Positions 1-6,748 of a stretch of DNA of 13,026 bases are shown here, piece after piece (position 1 is the stretch's first letter; each line of letters opens with the position of its first letter). Both the position numbers and the translations under genes were made by a program. Below the pieces are notes generated by a model. The model searched no databases, was not told the DNA's origin, and was given only the letters and a program-made list of their open reading frames with translations. This DNA comes from Clostridiaceae bacterium (GTDB lineage Bacteria > Bacillota_A > Clostridia > Acetivibrionales > Acetivibrionaceae), in NCBI GenBank assembly GCA_012513545.1, contig JAAZCB010000852.1, positions 1 to 13,026 on the forward strand, read 5' to 3'.

Positions 1-364
1 CAGGATAAGAAATGCTAGTTCTGCAAAACATGAAACGGTAGATATTCCCGCTTCTAATCTTAAAAGGTCAATAGCCGCTATATTGTTAGAAGAAGGATAT
101 ATAAGGAGTTTGGAAGAAATTGAGGACGGTAAGCAGGGAATAATCAGAGTTCAACTTAAATACACCGGAAACAAGCAGAATGTTATTACCGGTATCAAGA
201 GAATAAGTAAACCAGGGTTAAGAGTTTACGCTGGTAAAGGTGAAGTTCCAAGGGTTCTTGGTGGACTCGGAATAGCAATTATGTCAACGTCCAAGGGCGT
301 TATGACTGATAAAAAGGCAAGAAGCTCAGGTGTTGGTGGAGAGGTACTTGCATTTATCTGGTAG
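1..364 (+). CDS. rpsH: 30S ribosomal protein S8 (5' end missing)
   Basis: Ribosomal protein S8 (uS8), which binds 16S rRNA and organises the central domain of the 30S subunit. The frame is open from base 2, so the gene starts before the window. The 120 visible residues begin at RIRNAS, a motif near residue 13 of S8, so only about a dozen N-terminal residues are missing. The C-terminal half shows the family hallmarks: KPGLRVY, then a glycine-rich [17 protein letters not shown] segment, and the ending GGEVLAFIW. It is the first visible gene of the spc part of the cluster and is followed 69 bases later by rplF. An internal TTG at 83 gives a shorter open frame, but conserved S8 sequence continues upstream of it. 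Identification is secure. Confidence 0.97.
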   Translation, partial: RIRNASSAKHETVDIPASNLKRSIAAILLEEGYIRSLEEIEDGKQGIIRVQLKYTGNKQNVITGIKRISKPGLRVYAGKGEVPRVLGGLGIAIMSTSKGVMTDKKARSSGVGGEVLAFIW

Positions 365-433
365 TATAGTTTCTGAAAAGAGTTATAGGTCTTAAGACGA
401 TAACTCATAATGTTAAGAACGGAGGTGCTTTAA

Positions 434-985
434 ATGTCGAGAATAGGTAGAATGCCGGTAGCAATTCCTAAAGGTGTCGATGTAAAAGTTGGCGAGAATA
501 ATAAAATTACCGTAAAAGGTCAAAAAGGTACTTTGACAAAAGAGCTGCATAAAGATATGATAATAAAGGTAGAAGGTGGAAATATTATCGTTGAGAGACC
601 TTCTGAAGAAAAGCAGCACAAAGCTTTGCACGGATTGACAAGGACATTGGTCAATAACATGGTAGTAGGAGTTACTAACGGTTTTGAAAAAAATCTAGAA
701 ATAAATGGTGTTGGATACAGGGCACAAAAGCAGGGTAAAAAACTAGTCCTTACATTAGGATATTCACATCCTGTCGAAATGGATGATCCTGAAGGTATAA
801 CTTCAGAAGTACCTGCACCAAACAAGATTATTGTTAGAGGGATTGATAAGCAGGCAGTTGGAGAGTTTGCTGCTAAAATAAGAGGTAAGAGAGAACCTGA
901 AGTATATAAAGGAAAAGGAATCAAGTACGAAAATGAAGTAATCAGACGTAAAGAAGGTAAAACAGGCGGAAAAGGTAAGAAGTAG
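434..985 (+). CDS. rplF: 50S ribosomal protein L6
   Basis: Ribosomal protein L6 (uL6), a two-domain 23S rRNA-binding protein near the factor-binding site of the 50S subunit. The product is 183 residues, a normal length. It starts with the typical [15 protein letters not shown] and has the second-domain motif GVGYRAQ near residue 92. The C-terminal signature is [18 protein letters not shown], followed by a basic tail. The ATG at 434 is preceded by GGAGGTG at 421-427. It lies between rpsH and rplR in the universal spc gene order. Nothing looks unusual. Confidence 0.97.
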   Translation: MSRIGRMPVAIPKGVDVKVGENNKITVKGQKGTLTKELHKDMIIKVEGGNIIVERPSEEKQHKALHGLTRTLVNNMVVGVTNGFEKNLEINGVGYRAQKQGKKLVLTLGYSHPVEMDDPEGITSEVPAPNKIIVRGIDKQAVGEFAAKIRGKREPEVYKGKGIKYENEVIRRKEGKTGGKGKK

Positions 986-1000
986 GAGGGAGTGAGCTAA

Positions 1001-1369
1001 ATGATAAATAAACCTGTTAAGAACATAGCAAGGGTTAGAAAGCATATAAGAGTACGTAAAAAGGTTGTAGGAACACCCGAACGCCCCCGCTTGAATGTAT
1101 TTAGAAGCCTGTCCAATATTTACGCTCAGGTTATCGATGATACTACCGGGAAAACTCTTGTAGCTGCATCAACACAAGATAGTGATCTGAAAGGAAAAGT
1201 CCGCTATGGTGGCAACAAGGAAGCTGCTAAAGAAGTTGGCAAGCTCGTTGCCCAAAAAGCAGTAAAAAGTGGAATAACTAGAGTTGTTTTTGATAGAGGC
1301 GGATATATATATCATGGAAGAATAAAGGAACTTGCAGATGCTGCAAGGGAAGCAGGCTTGGATTTTTAG
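1001..1369 (+). CDS. rplR: 50S ribosomal protein L18
   Basis: Ribosomal protein L18 (uL18), which binds 5S rRNA and helps place it in the central protuberance of the 50S subunit. The product is 122 residues, normal for the family. It has a basic N terminus ([20 protein letters not shown]), the conserved [18 protein letters not shown] core, and the typical ending [24 protein letters not shown]. The Shine-Dalgarno AGGAGGG (984-990) overlaps the rplF stop codon at 983-985, so translational coupling with rplF is likely. The ATG at 1001 is well spaced from it. Confidence 0.97.
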   Translation: MINKPVKNIARVRKHIRVRKKVVGTPERPRLNVFRSLSNIYAQVIDDTTGKTLVAASTQDSDLKGKVRYGGNKEAAKEVGKLVAQKAVKSGITRVVFDRGGYIYHGRIKELADAAREAGLDF

Positions 1370-1372
1370 AAA

Positions 1373-1380
1373 AAGGAGGG
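1373..1380 (+). promoter_or_regulatory. Shine-Dalgarno that fixes the TTG start of rpsE
   Basis: AAGGAGGG lies seven bases upstream of TTG at 1388. The first residues after it (QRIDAS) match the usual S5 N terminus, and no ATG or GTG is available at this point, so this site supports a TTG start. Confidence 0.85.
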
Positions 1381-1387
1381 AAGACAA

Positions 1388-1888
1388 TTGCAACGTATAG
1401 ATGCCAGTGTTTTGGATCTTAAAGAGAAGGTAGTAAATATTGGCCGTGTAACCAAGGTTGTAAAGGGCGGTAGAAATTTCCGTTTCAGTGCCCTGGTTGT
1501 AGTAGGAGATGAAAACGGCCATGTTGGCGCAGGTATGGGAAAAGCAACAGAAATACCTGATGCGATTAGAAAAGGTATTGAAGATGCAAAGAAAAATCTT
1601 ATAAAGGTTCCATTAGTTGAGAAGACAATTCCACACGAAGCTATTGGCGTGTACTGTGGGGGAAGGGTACTTCTAAAGCCTGCAGGCCCTGGTACAGGAG
1701 TTATAGCAGGTGGTGCCGTAAGAGCAGTTCTTGAGTTGGCAGGAATCCAGGATATCAGGACAAAATCATTAGGATCGAATAATCCGACAAATGTGGTTCA
1801 AGCAACTATAGAAGGCCTTACTCAATTAAAGACAGTGGAAGAAGTTGCTAAACTTCGTAATAAAACTGTAGAAGAACTATTAGGTTAG
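1388..1888 (+). CDS. rpsE: 30S ribosomal protein S5 (TTG start)
   Basis: Ribosomal protein S5 (uS5), which lines the mRNA entry region of the 30S subunit and affects decoding accuracy. The product is 166 residues, typical for Firmicutes. The double-stranded RNA-binding-like N-terminal domain includes [19 protein letters not shown] (about residues 23-41). It continues with [10 protein letters not shown]. The C-terminal domain has [16 protein letters not shown] and the [11 protein letters not shown] motif. Translation starts at TTG, chosen because the strong Shine-Dalgarno at 1373-1380 and the family N terminus agree. The stop at 1886-1888 overlaps the rpmD ribosome-binding site. Confidence 0.97.
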   Translation: MQRIDASVLDLKEKVVNIGRVTKVVKGGRNFRFSALVVVGDENGHVGAGMGKATEIPDAIRKGIEDAKKNLIKVPLVEKTIPHEAIGVYCGGRVLLKPAGPGTGVIAGGAVRAVLELAGIQDIRTKSLGSNNPTNVVQATIEGLTQLKTVEEVAKLRNKTVEELLG

Positions 1889-1901
1889 GAGGGAGCTTCT
1901 A

Positions 1902-2081
1902 ATGTCAAAGCTAAAAATAACCCTGATAAAAAGTACTAACAAGCTTAAGGAGGCACAGGCAGCTACAGTTGCGGCTTTAGGTCTCAGGAAAATCGGAGCT
2001 TGTGTGGAACAAAAAGATAATCCTCAAATCAGAGGTATGATTAAAAAAGTTGAGCATGTCTTATCAGTAGAAGAAATATAA
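1902..2081 (+). CDS. rpmD: 50S ribosomal protein L30
   Basis: Ribosomal protein L30 (uL30), a small 23S rRNA-binding protein of the 50S subunit. I translated 59 residues from ATG 1902 to TAA 2079-2081. The start [12 protein letters not shown], the central GLRKIG and the later [16 protein letters not shown] are the recognised L30 pattern, and the length is standard. AGGAGGG at 1887-1893, overlapping the rpsE stop, serves as ribosome-binding site. Its place between rpsE and rplO is the expected one in the spc cluster. L30 is absent from some bacterial lineages, so its presence is a mild taxonomic marker. Confidence 0.96.
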   Translation: MSKLKITLIKSTNKLKEAQAATVAALGLRKIGACVEQKDNPQIRGMIKKVEHVLSVEEI

Positions 2082-2095
2082 GGGAGGTGTAATCC

Positions 2096-2536
2096 ATGAA
2101 GTTATTTGAATTACAGCCTGCGCCAGGATCAAAGACACTGCCTAAGAGAAAAGGCAGGGGATATGGTACCGGAAATGGTAAAACAGCCGGTAAAGGTCAT
2201 AAAGGACAGAATGCACGTGCTGGTGGAGGTGTAAGACCAGGTTTTGAAGGCGGACAAATGCCTCTCTACAGAAGGTTACCTAAGAGAGGGTTCAACAATA
2301 TATTTGCAAAGGCTTATGCCGAAGTAAATGTTAATGATTTGAATGTGTTTGAAAATGGAACTGTAGTTACGGAAGAACTGCTTATTGAGAAAGGTCTGGT
2401 AAAGAAGGTTTTTGATGGCGTAGCCATTCTAGGTAATGGTGAAATCAGCAAGAAGCTTACTGTTAAAGCAGCAAGGTTTACCAAGACAGCTTCAGAAAAA
2501 ATAGAGAAAGCTGGAGGAAAGGTCGAGGTGATATAA
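2096..2536 (+). CDS. rplO: 50S ribosomal protein L15
   Basis: Ribosomal protein L15 (uL15), a late-assembly 50S protein that reaches into 23S rRNA through an extended glycine- and basic-rich N terminus. The product is 146 residues. Visible hallmarks are [19 protein letters not shown] (about residues 20-38), [24 protein letters not shown] (about 43-66), and a globular C-terminal domain ending in [15 protein letters not shown] at 2083-2088, two bases after the rpmD stop, is the ribosome-binding site. The last codons contain the Shine-Dalgarno of secY, whose ATG begins one base after the rplO stop. Confidence 0.97.
   Translation: MKLFELQPAPGSKTLPKRKGRGYGTGNGKTAGKGHKGQNARAGGGVRPGFEGGQMPLYRRLPKRGFNNIFAKAYAEVNVNDLNVFENGTVVTEELLIEKGLVKKVFDGVAILGNGEISKKLTVKAARFTKTASEKIEKAGGKVEVI
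2525..2532 (+). promoter_or_regulatory. secY Shine-Dalgarno inside the end of rplO
   Basis: GAGGTGAT, an eight-base match to the anti-Shine-Dalgarno complement, is formed by the last sense codons of rplO and sits five bases before the secY ATG at 2538. This implies coupled translation of rplO and secY. Confidence 0.8.
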
Positions 2537-2537
2537 T

Positions 2538-3776
2538 ATGGGTGGAATATTTGAGATTATAAGAAATGCCTGGAAAATTCCTGATCTCAGAAAAAAAATG
2601 TTTTTCACGCTTATTATGGTACTGATATTCAGGATAGGTTCTTATATTCCGGTCCCTGGAATGGACCCTGCAAAGATAAAGGAGATCTTCGAAGGAGGAT
2701 CAATTTTCGGGTTTTTTGACATAATGTCCGGTGGAGCCTTGGCTAATGCAACAATTTTTGCAATGAGTATAGCACCTTATATTAATGCTTCGATCATTAT
2801 GCAGCTTTTAACAGTAGCAATCCCTAAACTTGAGCAGCTTGCCAAGGAAGGGGAAGAGGGAAGAAAGATTATAGGACAGTACATCAGGTATGGAACAGTA
2901 GTTCTCGGGTTTCTGCAGGCTACAGCTCTTTACTTTGGAATGAAAGCAGGGGGCGCTATACCTAATGCGAATGCACTGTCATATATAACGATAACATTGT
3001 CGTTCACTGCCGGTACTGCTTTCCTGATGTGGCTTGGTGAGCAGATAACCGAGTATGGTATTGGAAATGGTATTTCAATGTTGATATTTGCAGGTATCGT
3101 ATCAAGAGGTCCTGCCGGTGCATATGCCATTTACATTAATCAGCAGCAGGGTAATTTTGGAGAAGGAATATTTGGTATATTAGGACTTATTGGTATTATT
3201 CTTGTATTCGTGGCAGTAATAGCTGGAGTTGTTTTTGTACAGCAGGCAGAAAGAAGAATACCTGTACAATATGCCAAAAGAATGGTTGGCAGAAAGGTAT
3301 ATGGCGGACAAAGCACTCATATTCCAATTAAGGTAAACCTTGCAGGAGTTATACCTATTATATTTGCGATGTCCTTTGTTGCTCTTCCATCAACTTTAGT
3401 GACTTTCTTCTGGGCAAATTCAACTCATCCTGTGGCTGAGTTCTTTAAAAATTATCAGAGGAATATATGGGTGGCTGTTATATCTGGATTATTGGTAATG
3501 TTTTTTACATTCTTCTACACATTTATTCAGTTTAACCCGATAGAAATAGCAAATAACATGAAAAAGAATGGCGGTTTCATTCCAGGGATAAGACCGGGAA
3601 AACCGACATCCGATTATATTTTCAAGGTTTTAAACAGGATAACCTGGTTTTCTGCATTATTCCTTGCACTTATACAGATGTTTCCAGCTATTATAGCTAA
3701 AGTAACAAATATAAACGGTGTATGGTTTGCAGGTACAGGGGTACTGATCATGGTTGTGTTGCACTTGATACTGTAA
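2538..3776 (+). CDS. secY: Protein translocase subunit SecY, 3' end frameshifted
   Basis: SecY is the ten-helix channel of the Sec translocon in the cytoplasmic membrane. The frame gives 412 residues. Visible family features are the first helix (about residues 21-38), PVPGMD after it, the plug and second-helix region GGALANATIFAMSIAPYI (65-82), and the cytoplasmic loop QQAERRIPVQYAKR (235-248). The loop GGFIPGIRPGKPTSDY (345-360) follows. After Val406 the frame reads VLHLIL and stops. The normal SecY ending is present immediately afterwards in another frame (3758-3829). Restoring one base in the codon at 3756-3757 gives a 430-residue protein of ordinary length. Because SecY is essential, a sequencing or assembly error is likelier than a true truncation. 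The gene family is certain; the 3' end shown here is doubtful. Confidence 0.93.
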   Translation: MGGIFEIIRNAWKIPDLRKKMFFTLIMVLIFRIGSYIPVPGMDPAKIKEIFEGGSIFGFFDIMSGGALANATIFAMSIAPYINASIIMQLLTVAIPKLEQLAKEGEEGRKIIGQYIRYGTVVLGFLQATALYFGMKAGGAIPNANALSYITITLSFTAGTAFLMWLGEQITEYGIGNGISMLIFAGIVSRGPAGAYAIYINQQQGNFGEGIFGILGLIGIILVFVAVIAGVVFVQQAERRIPVQYAKRMVGRKVYGGQSTHIPIKVNLAGVIPIIFAMSFVALPSTLVTFFWANSTHPVAEFFKNYQRNIWVAVISGLLVMFFTFFYTFIQFNPIEIANNMKKNGGFIPGIRPGKPTSDYIFKVLNRITWFSALFLALIQMFPAIIAKVTNINGVWFAGTGVLIMVVLHLIL

Positions 3777-3829
3777 AACAAATTGAATCACAAATGCTCA
3801 TGAGACATTATAAAGGTTTTCTTGAGTAA
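3758..3829 (+). pseudogene. secY: Out-of-frame C-terminal coding segment of secY
   Basis: Read from 3758 this segment encodes VALDTVKQIESQMLMRHYKG followed by FLE and a TAA at 3827-3829. That is the standard end of the last SecY helix and its cytoplasmic tail. It has no start codon or ribosome-binding site of its own. It is joined to the upstream frame only if one base is restored near 3756 (for example GTT-GGT-GTT instead of GTT-GTGTT). I therefore read it as the displaced 3' end of secY, not as a separate gene. Confidence 0.9.
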
Positions 3830-3879
3830 ATAGTTTCTATTATATTTATAGGATTGAAGTGGCATAAGCGGAGGACATA

Positions 3880-4527
3880 ATGAAACTTGTTATATTAGGA
3901 GCACCTGGAGCAGGAAAGGGCACTCAGGCGGTAGTAATATCAAAAAAATATAATGTACCGCATATCTCAACTGGAGATATATTCAGGTATAACATCAAAA
4001 ATAATACCGAGCTTGGGAAAAAAGCAAAAGAATATATTGATAATGGTCTTCTTGTTCCTGATGAGGTGACAATAAATATTGTTAAAGACAGGCTTGGAAA
4101 TGAAGATTGCAAAAGTGGATTTATTCTTGATGGTTTTCCAAGGACAATACAACAAGCTGGGAAATTGGATGAAATACTTGAATCTATGGGTACAAAACTT
4201 GACTGCGTTCTTAATATCCAGGTTCCTGACACTGAAATTATTAATAGGATGTCTGGAAGGCGCGTATGCTCTAAGTGTGCAATGAGTTATCACATAAATA
4301 GTAATCCACCTAAGGATAAAGGAATTTGCAATGAGTGTGGCTCGCCTGTGATACAAAGAGATGACGATAAGGAAGAGACAGTGTTAAAAAGACTCGAGAC
4401 GTATCATAGACAGACAGAACCTCTTATAGAATATTATGACCAAAAAGGTTTGCTTATATCTGTTACTGGAATGGATAAAGTTGAGCAAACTACAGAGTCA
4501 GTATTAAAAGCTTTAAGTGGAGTTTAA
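3880..4527 (+). CDS. adk: Adenylate kinase, zinc-lid long form
   Basis: Adenylate kinase interconverts ATP + AMP and two ADP in the cytoplasm. The 215-residue product has the P-loop GAPGAGKGT (residues 7-15), the AMP-binding ISTGDIFR (29-36), LDGFPRT (83-89) and GRRVC at the lid entry. The lid is of the long type and carries four cysteines, Cys130, Cys133, Cys150 and Cys153, arranged as CxxC-x16-CxxC. This is the structural zinc site common in Gram-positive adenylate kinases. GGAGGA just upstream supports the ATG at 3880. The stop at 4525-4527 is one base before the map start, and secY-adk-map is the usual Firmicutes order. Confidence 0.97.
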   Translation: MKLVILGAPGAGKGTQAVVISKKYNVPHISTGDIFRYNIKNNTELGKKAKEYIDNGLLVPDEVTINIVKDRLGNEDCKSGFILDGFPRTIQQAGKLDEILESMGTKLDCVLNIQVPDTEIINRMSGRRVCSKCAMSYHINSNPPKDKGICNECGSPVIQRDDDKEETVLKRLETYHRQTEPLIEYYDQKGLLISVTGMDKVEQTTESVLKALSGV

Positions 4528-4528
4528 T

Positions 4529-5299
4529 ATGATTTCAATAAAAACCAGTAATGAGATTAATTTGATGAGGAAAGCCGGAGAAATTGTTGCTCTAGCCCAT
4601 AAGAAGGTAGAAGAAGCTATAGAGCCTGGAATTACTACAATTGAACTAGACAGGATTGTAGAAGAGTTTATCAGGAGCAATGGAGCAGTTCCATCGTTTA
4701 AAGGTTATAGAGCACCATATCCCGGTATTGCGGACTATCCCGCCAGTATATGTGCGTCAGTAAATGCTGAAGTAGTTCACGGTATACCGGGTTTAAGGAA
4801 GCTAAAAGATGGCGATATTATAAGTATTGATATTGGAGCTTGCAAGGACGGATTTCACGGAGATGCCGCAAGGACATATCCTGTCGGGAAAGTATCGGAT
4901 GAAGCAAAAAGATTGATTGAAGTAACAAGACAGAGTTTTTATGAAGGAATTAAGCATGCAAGGGAAGGAAACAGGATAATAGACATTTCAGCTGCTATTG
5001 AAGACTATGTTATAAAACACGGATATTCGGTAGTCAGAGAATTTGTTGGACACGGCATAGGCAAAGAAATGCATGAGGAACCTCAAATACCTAATTACCG
5101 GTGCAGGGGACAGAGATATAGAATTCAGAAAGGAATGACACTTGCTGTTGAACCTATGGTAAATGAAGGAACTTATGAGGTTAAGGTTGTTGACAACGGG
5201 TGGACGGTAGTGACTGCAGACGGCAAGTTGTCAGCACATTATGAAAATACTATTGCTGTTACTATGGAAGAACCGTTGATATTAACAAAACTAAGCTGA
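4529..5299 (+). CDS. map: Methionine aminopeptidase, type I
   Basis: Removes the initiator methionine from nascent proteins with a two-metal active site. From ATG 4529 the product is 256 residues, starting MISIKTSNEINLMRKAG, the family N terminus. The metal and catalytic residues are all visible: His84 (VVHGIPG), Asp101, Asp112, His175 (GHGIGKEMHEEPQ), Glu208 (AVEPM) and Glu239 (YENT). A GTG at 4517 in the same frame would add four residues and overlap adk. I prefer ATG 4529 because it matches the family and GTGGAG at 4517-4522 can act as a modest ribosome-binding site. The segment after PNY (about 191-200, RCRGQRYRIQ) departs somewhat from the consensus but does not touch the active site. 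Confidence 0.96.
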   Translation: MISIKTSNEINLMRKAGEIVALAHKKVEEAIEPGITTIELDRIVEEFIRSNGAVPSFKGYRAPYPGIADYPASICASVNAEVVHGIPGLRKLKDGDIISIDIGACKDGFHGDAARTYPVGKVSDEAKRLIEVTRQSFYEGIKHAREGNRIIDISAAIEDYVIKHGYSVVREFVGHGIGKEMHEEPQIPNYRCRGQRYRIQKGMTLAVEPMVNEGTYEVKVVDNGWTVVTADGKLSAHYENTIAVTMEEPLILTKLS

Positions 5300-5327
5300 T
5301 TGTTTAGTAATTGTCAGAGGTGAACTT

Positions 5328-5612
5328 ATGGATGTTGGCTTAGGTCAGATAGTATTCTCAAAAGCTGGAAGAGATGAGGGAAAGAAGTTCATTATTGTAG
5401 GCATCTTGGACGGATTGAATGTATTGGTTTCAGATGGTGATCTAAGGAGAATAGAAAAGGCTAAGAAGAAGAAAATAAAGCATTTGAACATAACTGATAA
5501 TGTTAATCAACAGTTAAAAGAAAAGTTAGTTAACAATTTAAGAGTATCCAATTCAGAAATCCGGAAAGCATTGTCGGAAACCGCTGATATTGAAAATAAG
5601 TCTGAAGCTTAA
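5328..5612 (+). CDS. KOW-domain (L14e-like) RNA-binding protein
   Basis: A 94-residue basic protein with an N-terminal KOW/L14e-like beta domain (about residues 4-35, with GQIVFSKAGRDEGKKFIIVG). A lysine-rich stretch (44-52, KAKKKKIKH) follows. The C-terminal 40 residues look helical and polar. Genes of this type occupy the same position between map and infA in Firmicutes (YbzG in Bacillus subtilis), so the location supports the identification. KOW domains bind RNA and are common in ribosomal and transcription-elongation proteins. A role in ribosome function is an inference; the exact function is not known to me. GAGGTGA upstream supports ATG 5328. Confidence 0.88.
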   Translation: MDVGLGQIVFSKAGRDEGKKFIIVGILDGLNVLVSDGDLRRIEKAKKKKIKHLNITDNVNQQLKEKLVNNLRVSNSEIRKALSETADIENKSEA

Positions 5613-5636
5613 AAAGCTGGATTGGTATAGGGAAAT

Positions 5637-5644
5637 AAGGAGGG
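5637..5644 (+). promoter_or_regulatory. Shine-Dalgarno that fixes the TTG start of infA
   Basis: AAGGAGGG is nine bases upstream of TTG 5654. The protein from that TTG has exactly the standard 72-residue IF-1 length, so the site decides the start. Confidence 0.85.
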
Positions 5645-5653
5645 ATTTATAGC

Positions 5654-5872
5654 TTGTCAAAAGAAGATGTTATTGAAGTAGAAGGAAAAGTAGTTGAAGC
5701 ATTACCAAATGCGATGTTTGAAGTGGAATTGGACAATGGACATAAAATTCTAGCTCATATATCAGGTAAGCTGAGAATGAATTTCATACGTATTCTACCC
5801 GGGGATAAGGTAACAATAGAGCTTTCTCCTTATGACCTCACCCGGGGAAGGATAACATGGAGGGCTAAGTAA
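5654..5872 (+). CDS. infA: Translation initiation factor IF-1 (TTG start)
   Basis: IF-1 is a single S1/OB-fold domain that binds the A site of the 30S subunit and assists initiation with IF-2 and IF-3. The product is 72 residues, the canonical size. It shows [21 protein letters not shown], the conserved [19 protein letters not shown] (about residues 35-53), and the ending [12 protein letters not shown]. Translation starts at TTG. In many Firmicutes infA starts with ATG, so the rare start may lower the initiation rate; that effect is an inference. It stands directly before rpmJ, as is usual. Confidence 0.97.
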   Translation: MSKEDVIEVEGKVVEALPNAMFEVELDNGHKILAHISGKLRMNFIRILPGDKVTIELSPYDLTRGRITWRAK

Positions 5873-5890
5873 TCTAAGGAGGTATGAAAA

Positions 5891-6004
5891 ATGAAAGTAA
5901 AACCGTCTGTTAAAGTAATCTGCGAAAAATGCAAGATTATCAGAAGAAAAGGCAGGATAATGGTAATTTGTCAGAATCCGAAGCATAAACAGAGGCAGGG
6001 TTAA
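5891..6004 (+). CDS. rpmJ: 50S ribosomal protein L36, zinc-binding form
   Basis: Ribosomal protein L36 (bL36), the smallest 50S protein. I translated 37 residues from ATG 5891 to TAA 6002-6004. It starts [20 protein letters not shown] and ends NPKHKQRQG. The zinc ribbon ligands Cys11, Cys14, Cys27 and His32 are all present, so this is the zinc-containing (C+) form. A strong AAGGAGGT lies at 5876-5883, just after the infA stop. It is the last gene before the 351-bp non-coding stretch. Confidence 0.97.
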   Translation: MKVKPSVKVICEKCKIIRRKGRIMVICQNPKHKQRQG

Positions 6005-6012
6005 GCTTGATA

Positions 6013-6080
6013 CAGATGACAGTTGACAATGGACAGAAATAGAATTAATGCAATAACTGTCTTTTGTCAACTGTCATCTG
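6013..6080. repeat. Long inverted repeat built of TGACAGT-like heptamers
   Basis: The left arm CAGATGACAGTTGACAA (6013-6029) is the exact reverse complement of TTGTCAACTGTCATCTG (6064-6080). After a two-base mismatch, five more pairs follow (6032-6036 with 6057-6061), leaving a 20-base loop. Each arm can be read as degenerate heptamers TGACAGT, TGACAAT, GGACAGA. Short heptamer repeats of this kind occur dispersed in some bacterial genomes. No T-run follows, so it is not a standard terminator. Confidence 0.85.
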
Positions 6081-6096
6081 ACGGAGTACTGATACT

Positions 6097-6150
6097 TTGT
6101 AAAATCCCATTGATTACCGGGTTTAAGATTTTACAAGAATACTTCTTGTA
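6097..6150 (+). repeat. Two overlapping, mutually exclusive hairpins
   Basis: TTGTAAAATC (6097-6106) pairs perfectly with GATTTTACAA (6127-6136). The sequence TACAAGAA (6132-6139) pairs perfectly with TTCTTGTA (6143-6150) across a 3-base loop. Bases 6132-6136 are used by both, so only one stem can form at a time. The pairing is seen in the sequence; a switch function is only a possibility. Confidence 0.6.
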
Positions 6151-6264
6151 TTGGTGGTCGGTAGGTCTGTGACATTAAGACCTGTAGACTGCAAATGATC
6201 TAAAATAACATACGGGAGCGGCTGAGCAAGCCGGGTAATAGCATTAAGGAATGTATTGCCATGC

Positions 6265-6294
6265 TTGTATCCTGGATTGTTTATTTTATAGAAT
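6265..6294 (+). promoter_or_regulatory. Weak candidate promoter for rpsM-rplQ
   Basis: TTGTAT (6265-6270) lies 16 bases before TATAGA (6287-6292), or 18 bases before TAGAAT (6289-6294). Either pair resembles a vegetative sigma promoter and would give a leader of about 60 bases to the rpsM ATG. Both hexamers deviate from consensus and the region is AT-rich, so chance is a real alternative. Confidence 0.25.
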
Positions 6295-6355
6295 TAAAAA
6301 TAAAATTTATTGTAAATTTGATTATTGGAAAATTATAACGGAGGTGCAAAAAAAG

Positions 6356-6724
6356 ATGGCGCGTATTGCCGGAGTCGATTTACCCAGAGAAAAAAGGGTA
6401 GAAATTGGTTTAACTTATATCTTTGGTATTGGAAGAACACAGTCTAACAATATATTGGCTAAGACAGGTGTTAATCCGGACACCAGAGTAAGAGATCTAA
6501 CTGATGATGAAATAAGCAAACTTAGGGAAACTATCGATAAGGAACATAAGGTTGAAGGTGACTTAAGAAGAGAGATATCACTTAATATTAAGAGATTAAT
6601 GGAAATAGGATGCTATAGAGGAAGAAGACATAAAATGGGTCTTCCGGTAAGAGGACAGAGGACTAAAACAAATGCAAGAACACGTAAAGGTCCGAAGAGA
6701 ACAGTAGGTGCTCAGAGGAAGTAA
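6356..6724 (+). CDS. rpsM: 30S ribosomal protein S13
   Basis: Ribosomal protein S13 (uS13), located in the 30S head, contacts the P-site tRNA and the 50S subunit. From ATG 6356 the product is 122 residues with the standard start [21 protein letters not shown]. The helix-hairpin-helix GIGR motif follows, then [20 protein letters not shown], and the C-terminal [19 protein letters not shown] tail that reaches tRNA. The same frame is open upstream to an ATG at 6251, which would add 35 residues. I reject that start because the extension matches no S13 and CGGAGGTG (6339-6346) is placed for ATG 6356. It opens the alpha part of the cluster. Confidence 0.97.
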   Translation: MARIAGVDLPREKRVEIGLTYIFGIGRTQSNNILAKTGVNPDTRVRDLTDDEISKLRETIDKEHKVEGDLRREISLNIKRLMEIGCYRGRRHKMGLPVRGQRTKTNARTRKGPKRTVGAQRK

Positions 6725-6748
6725 TCATAAAAGGAGGTAAGCGGGTTA

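Larger units (their letters stand above)
6005..6355 (+). other. Gene-free region between rpmJ and rpsM, structured
   Basis: This 351-bp stretch carries no credible gene. It contains in order: a long inverted repeat (6013-6080), a 10-bp stem (6097-6106 with 6127-6136), and an overlapping 8-bp hairpin (6132-6150). These are followed by AGGTCT/AGACCT arms (6163-6168, 6178-6183), a CGGCT/AGCCG hairpin (6219-6233), an imperfect stem (6234-6260), and an AT-rich tract that reaches the rpsM ribosome-binding site (CGGAGGTG, 6339-6346). All other genes up to rplQ are much closer together. The likely content is an internal promoter and a folded mRNA leader for the alpha part; both are inferences. I see no terminator with a T-run and no match to a riboswitch I know. 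Confidence 0.6.

Noticed and set aside
520..924. Long minus-strand open frame opposite rplF, and similar ones opposite other genes
   Set aside because: They are complementary shadows of confidently identified genes, with no ribosome-binding sites and no recognisable protein family.
3750..3776. Programmed ribosomal frameshifting in secY
   Set aside because: No slippery heptamer or evident downstream structure is seen, and SecY genes are not known to be frameshifted, so an error is the simpler reading.
4517..4528. GTG start of map overlapping the end of adk
   Set aside because: The ATG at 4529 gives the standard N terminus, and the GTG lies within the sequence that would serve as ribosome-binding site.
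6015..6041. Eight-codon open frame in the left part of the inverted repeat, as a possible leader peptide
   Set aside because: It has no ribosome-binding site and is an accident of the repeat sequence; it encodes no run of a particular amino acid.
6251..6355. A 35-residue N-terminal extension of S13 from an upstream in-frame ATG
   Set aside because: The extension resembles no S13 sequence, and the strong ribosome-binding site at 6339-6346 is placed for the ATG at 6356.
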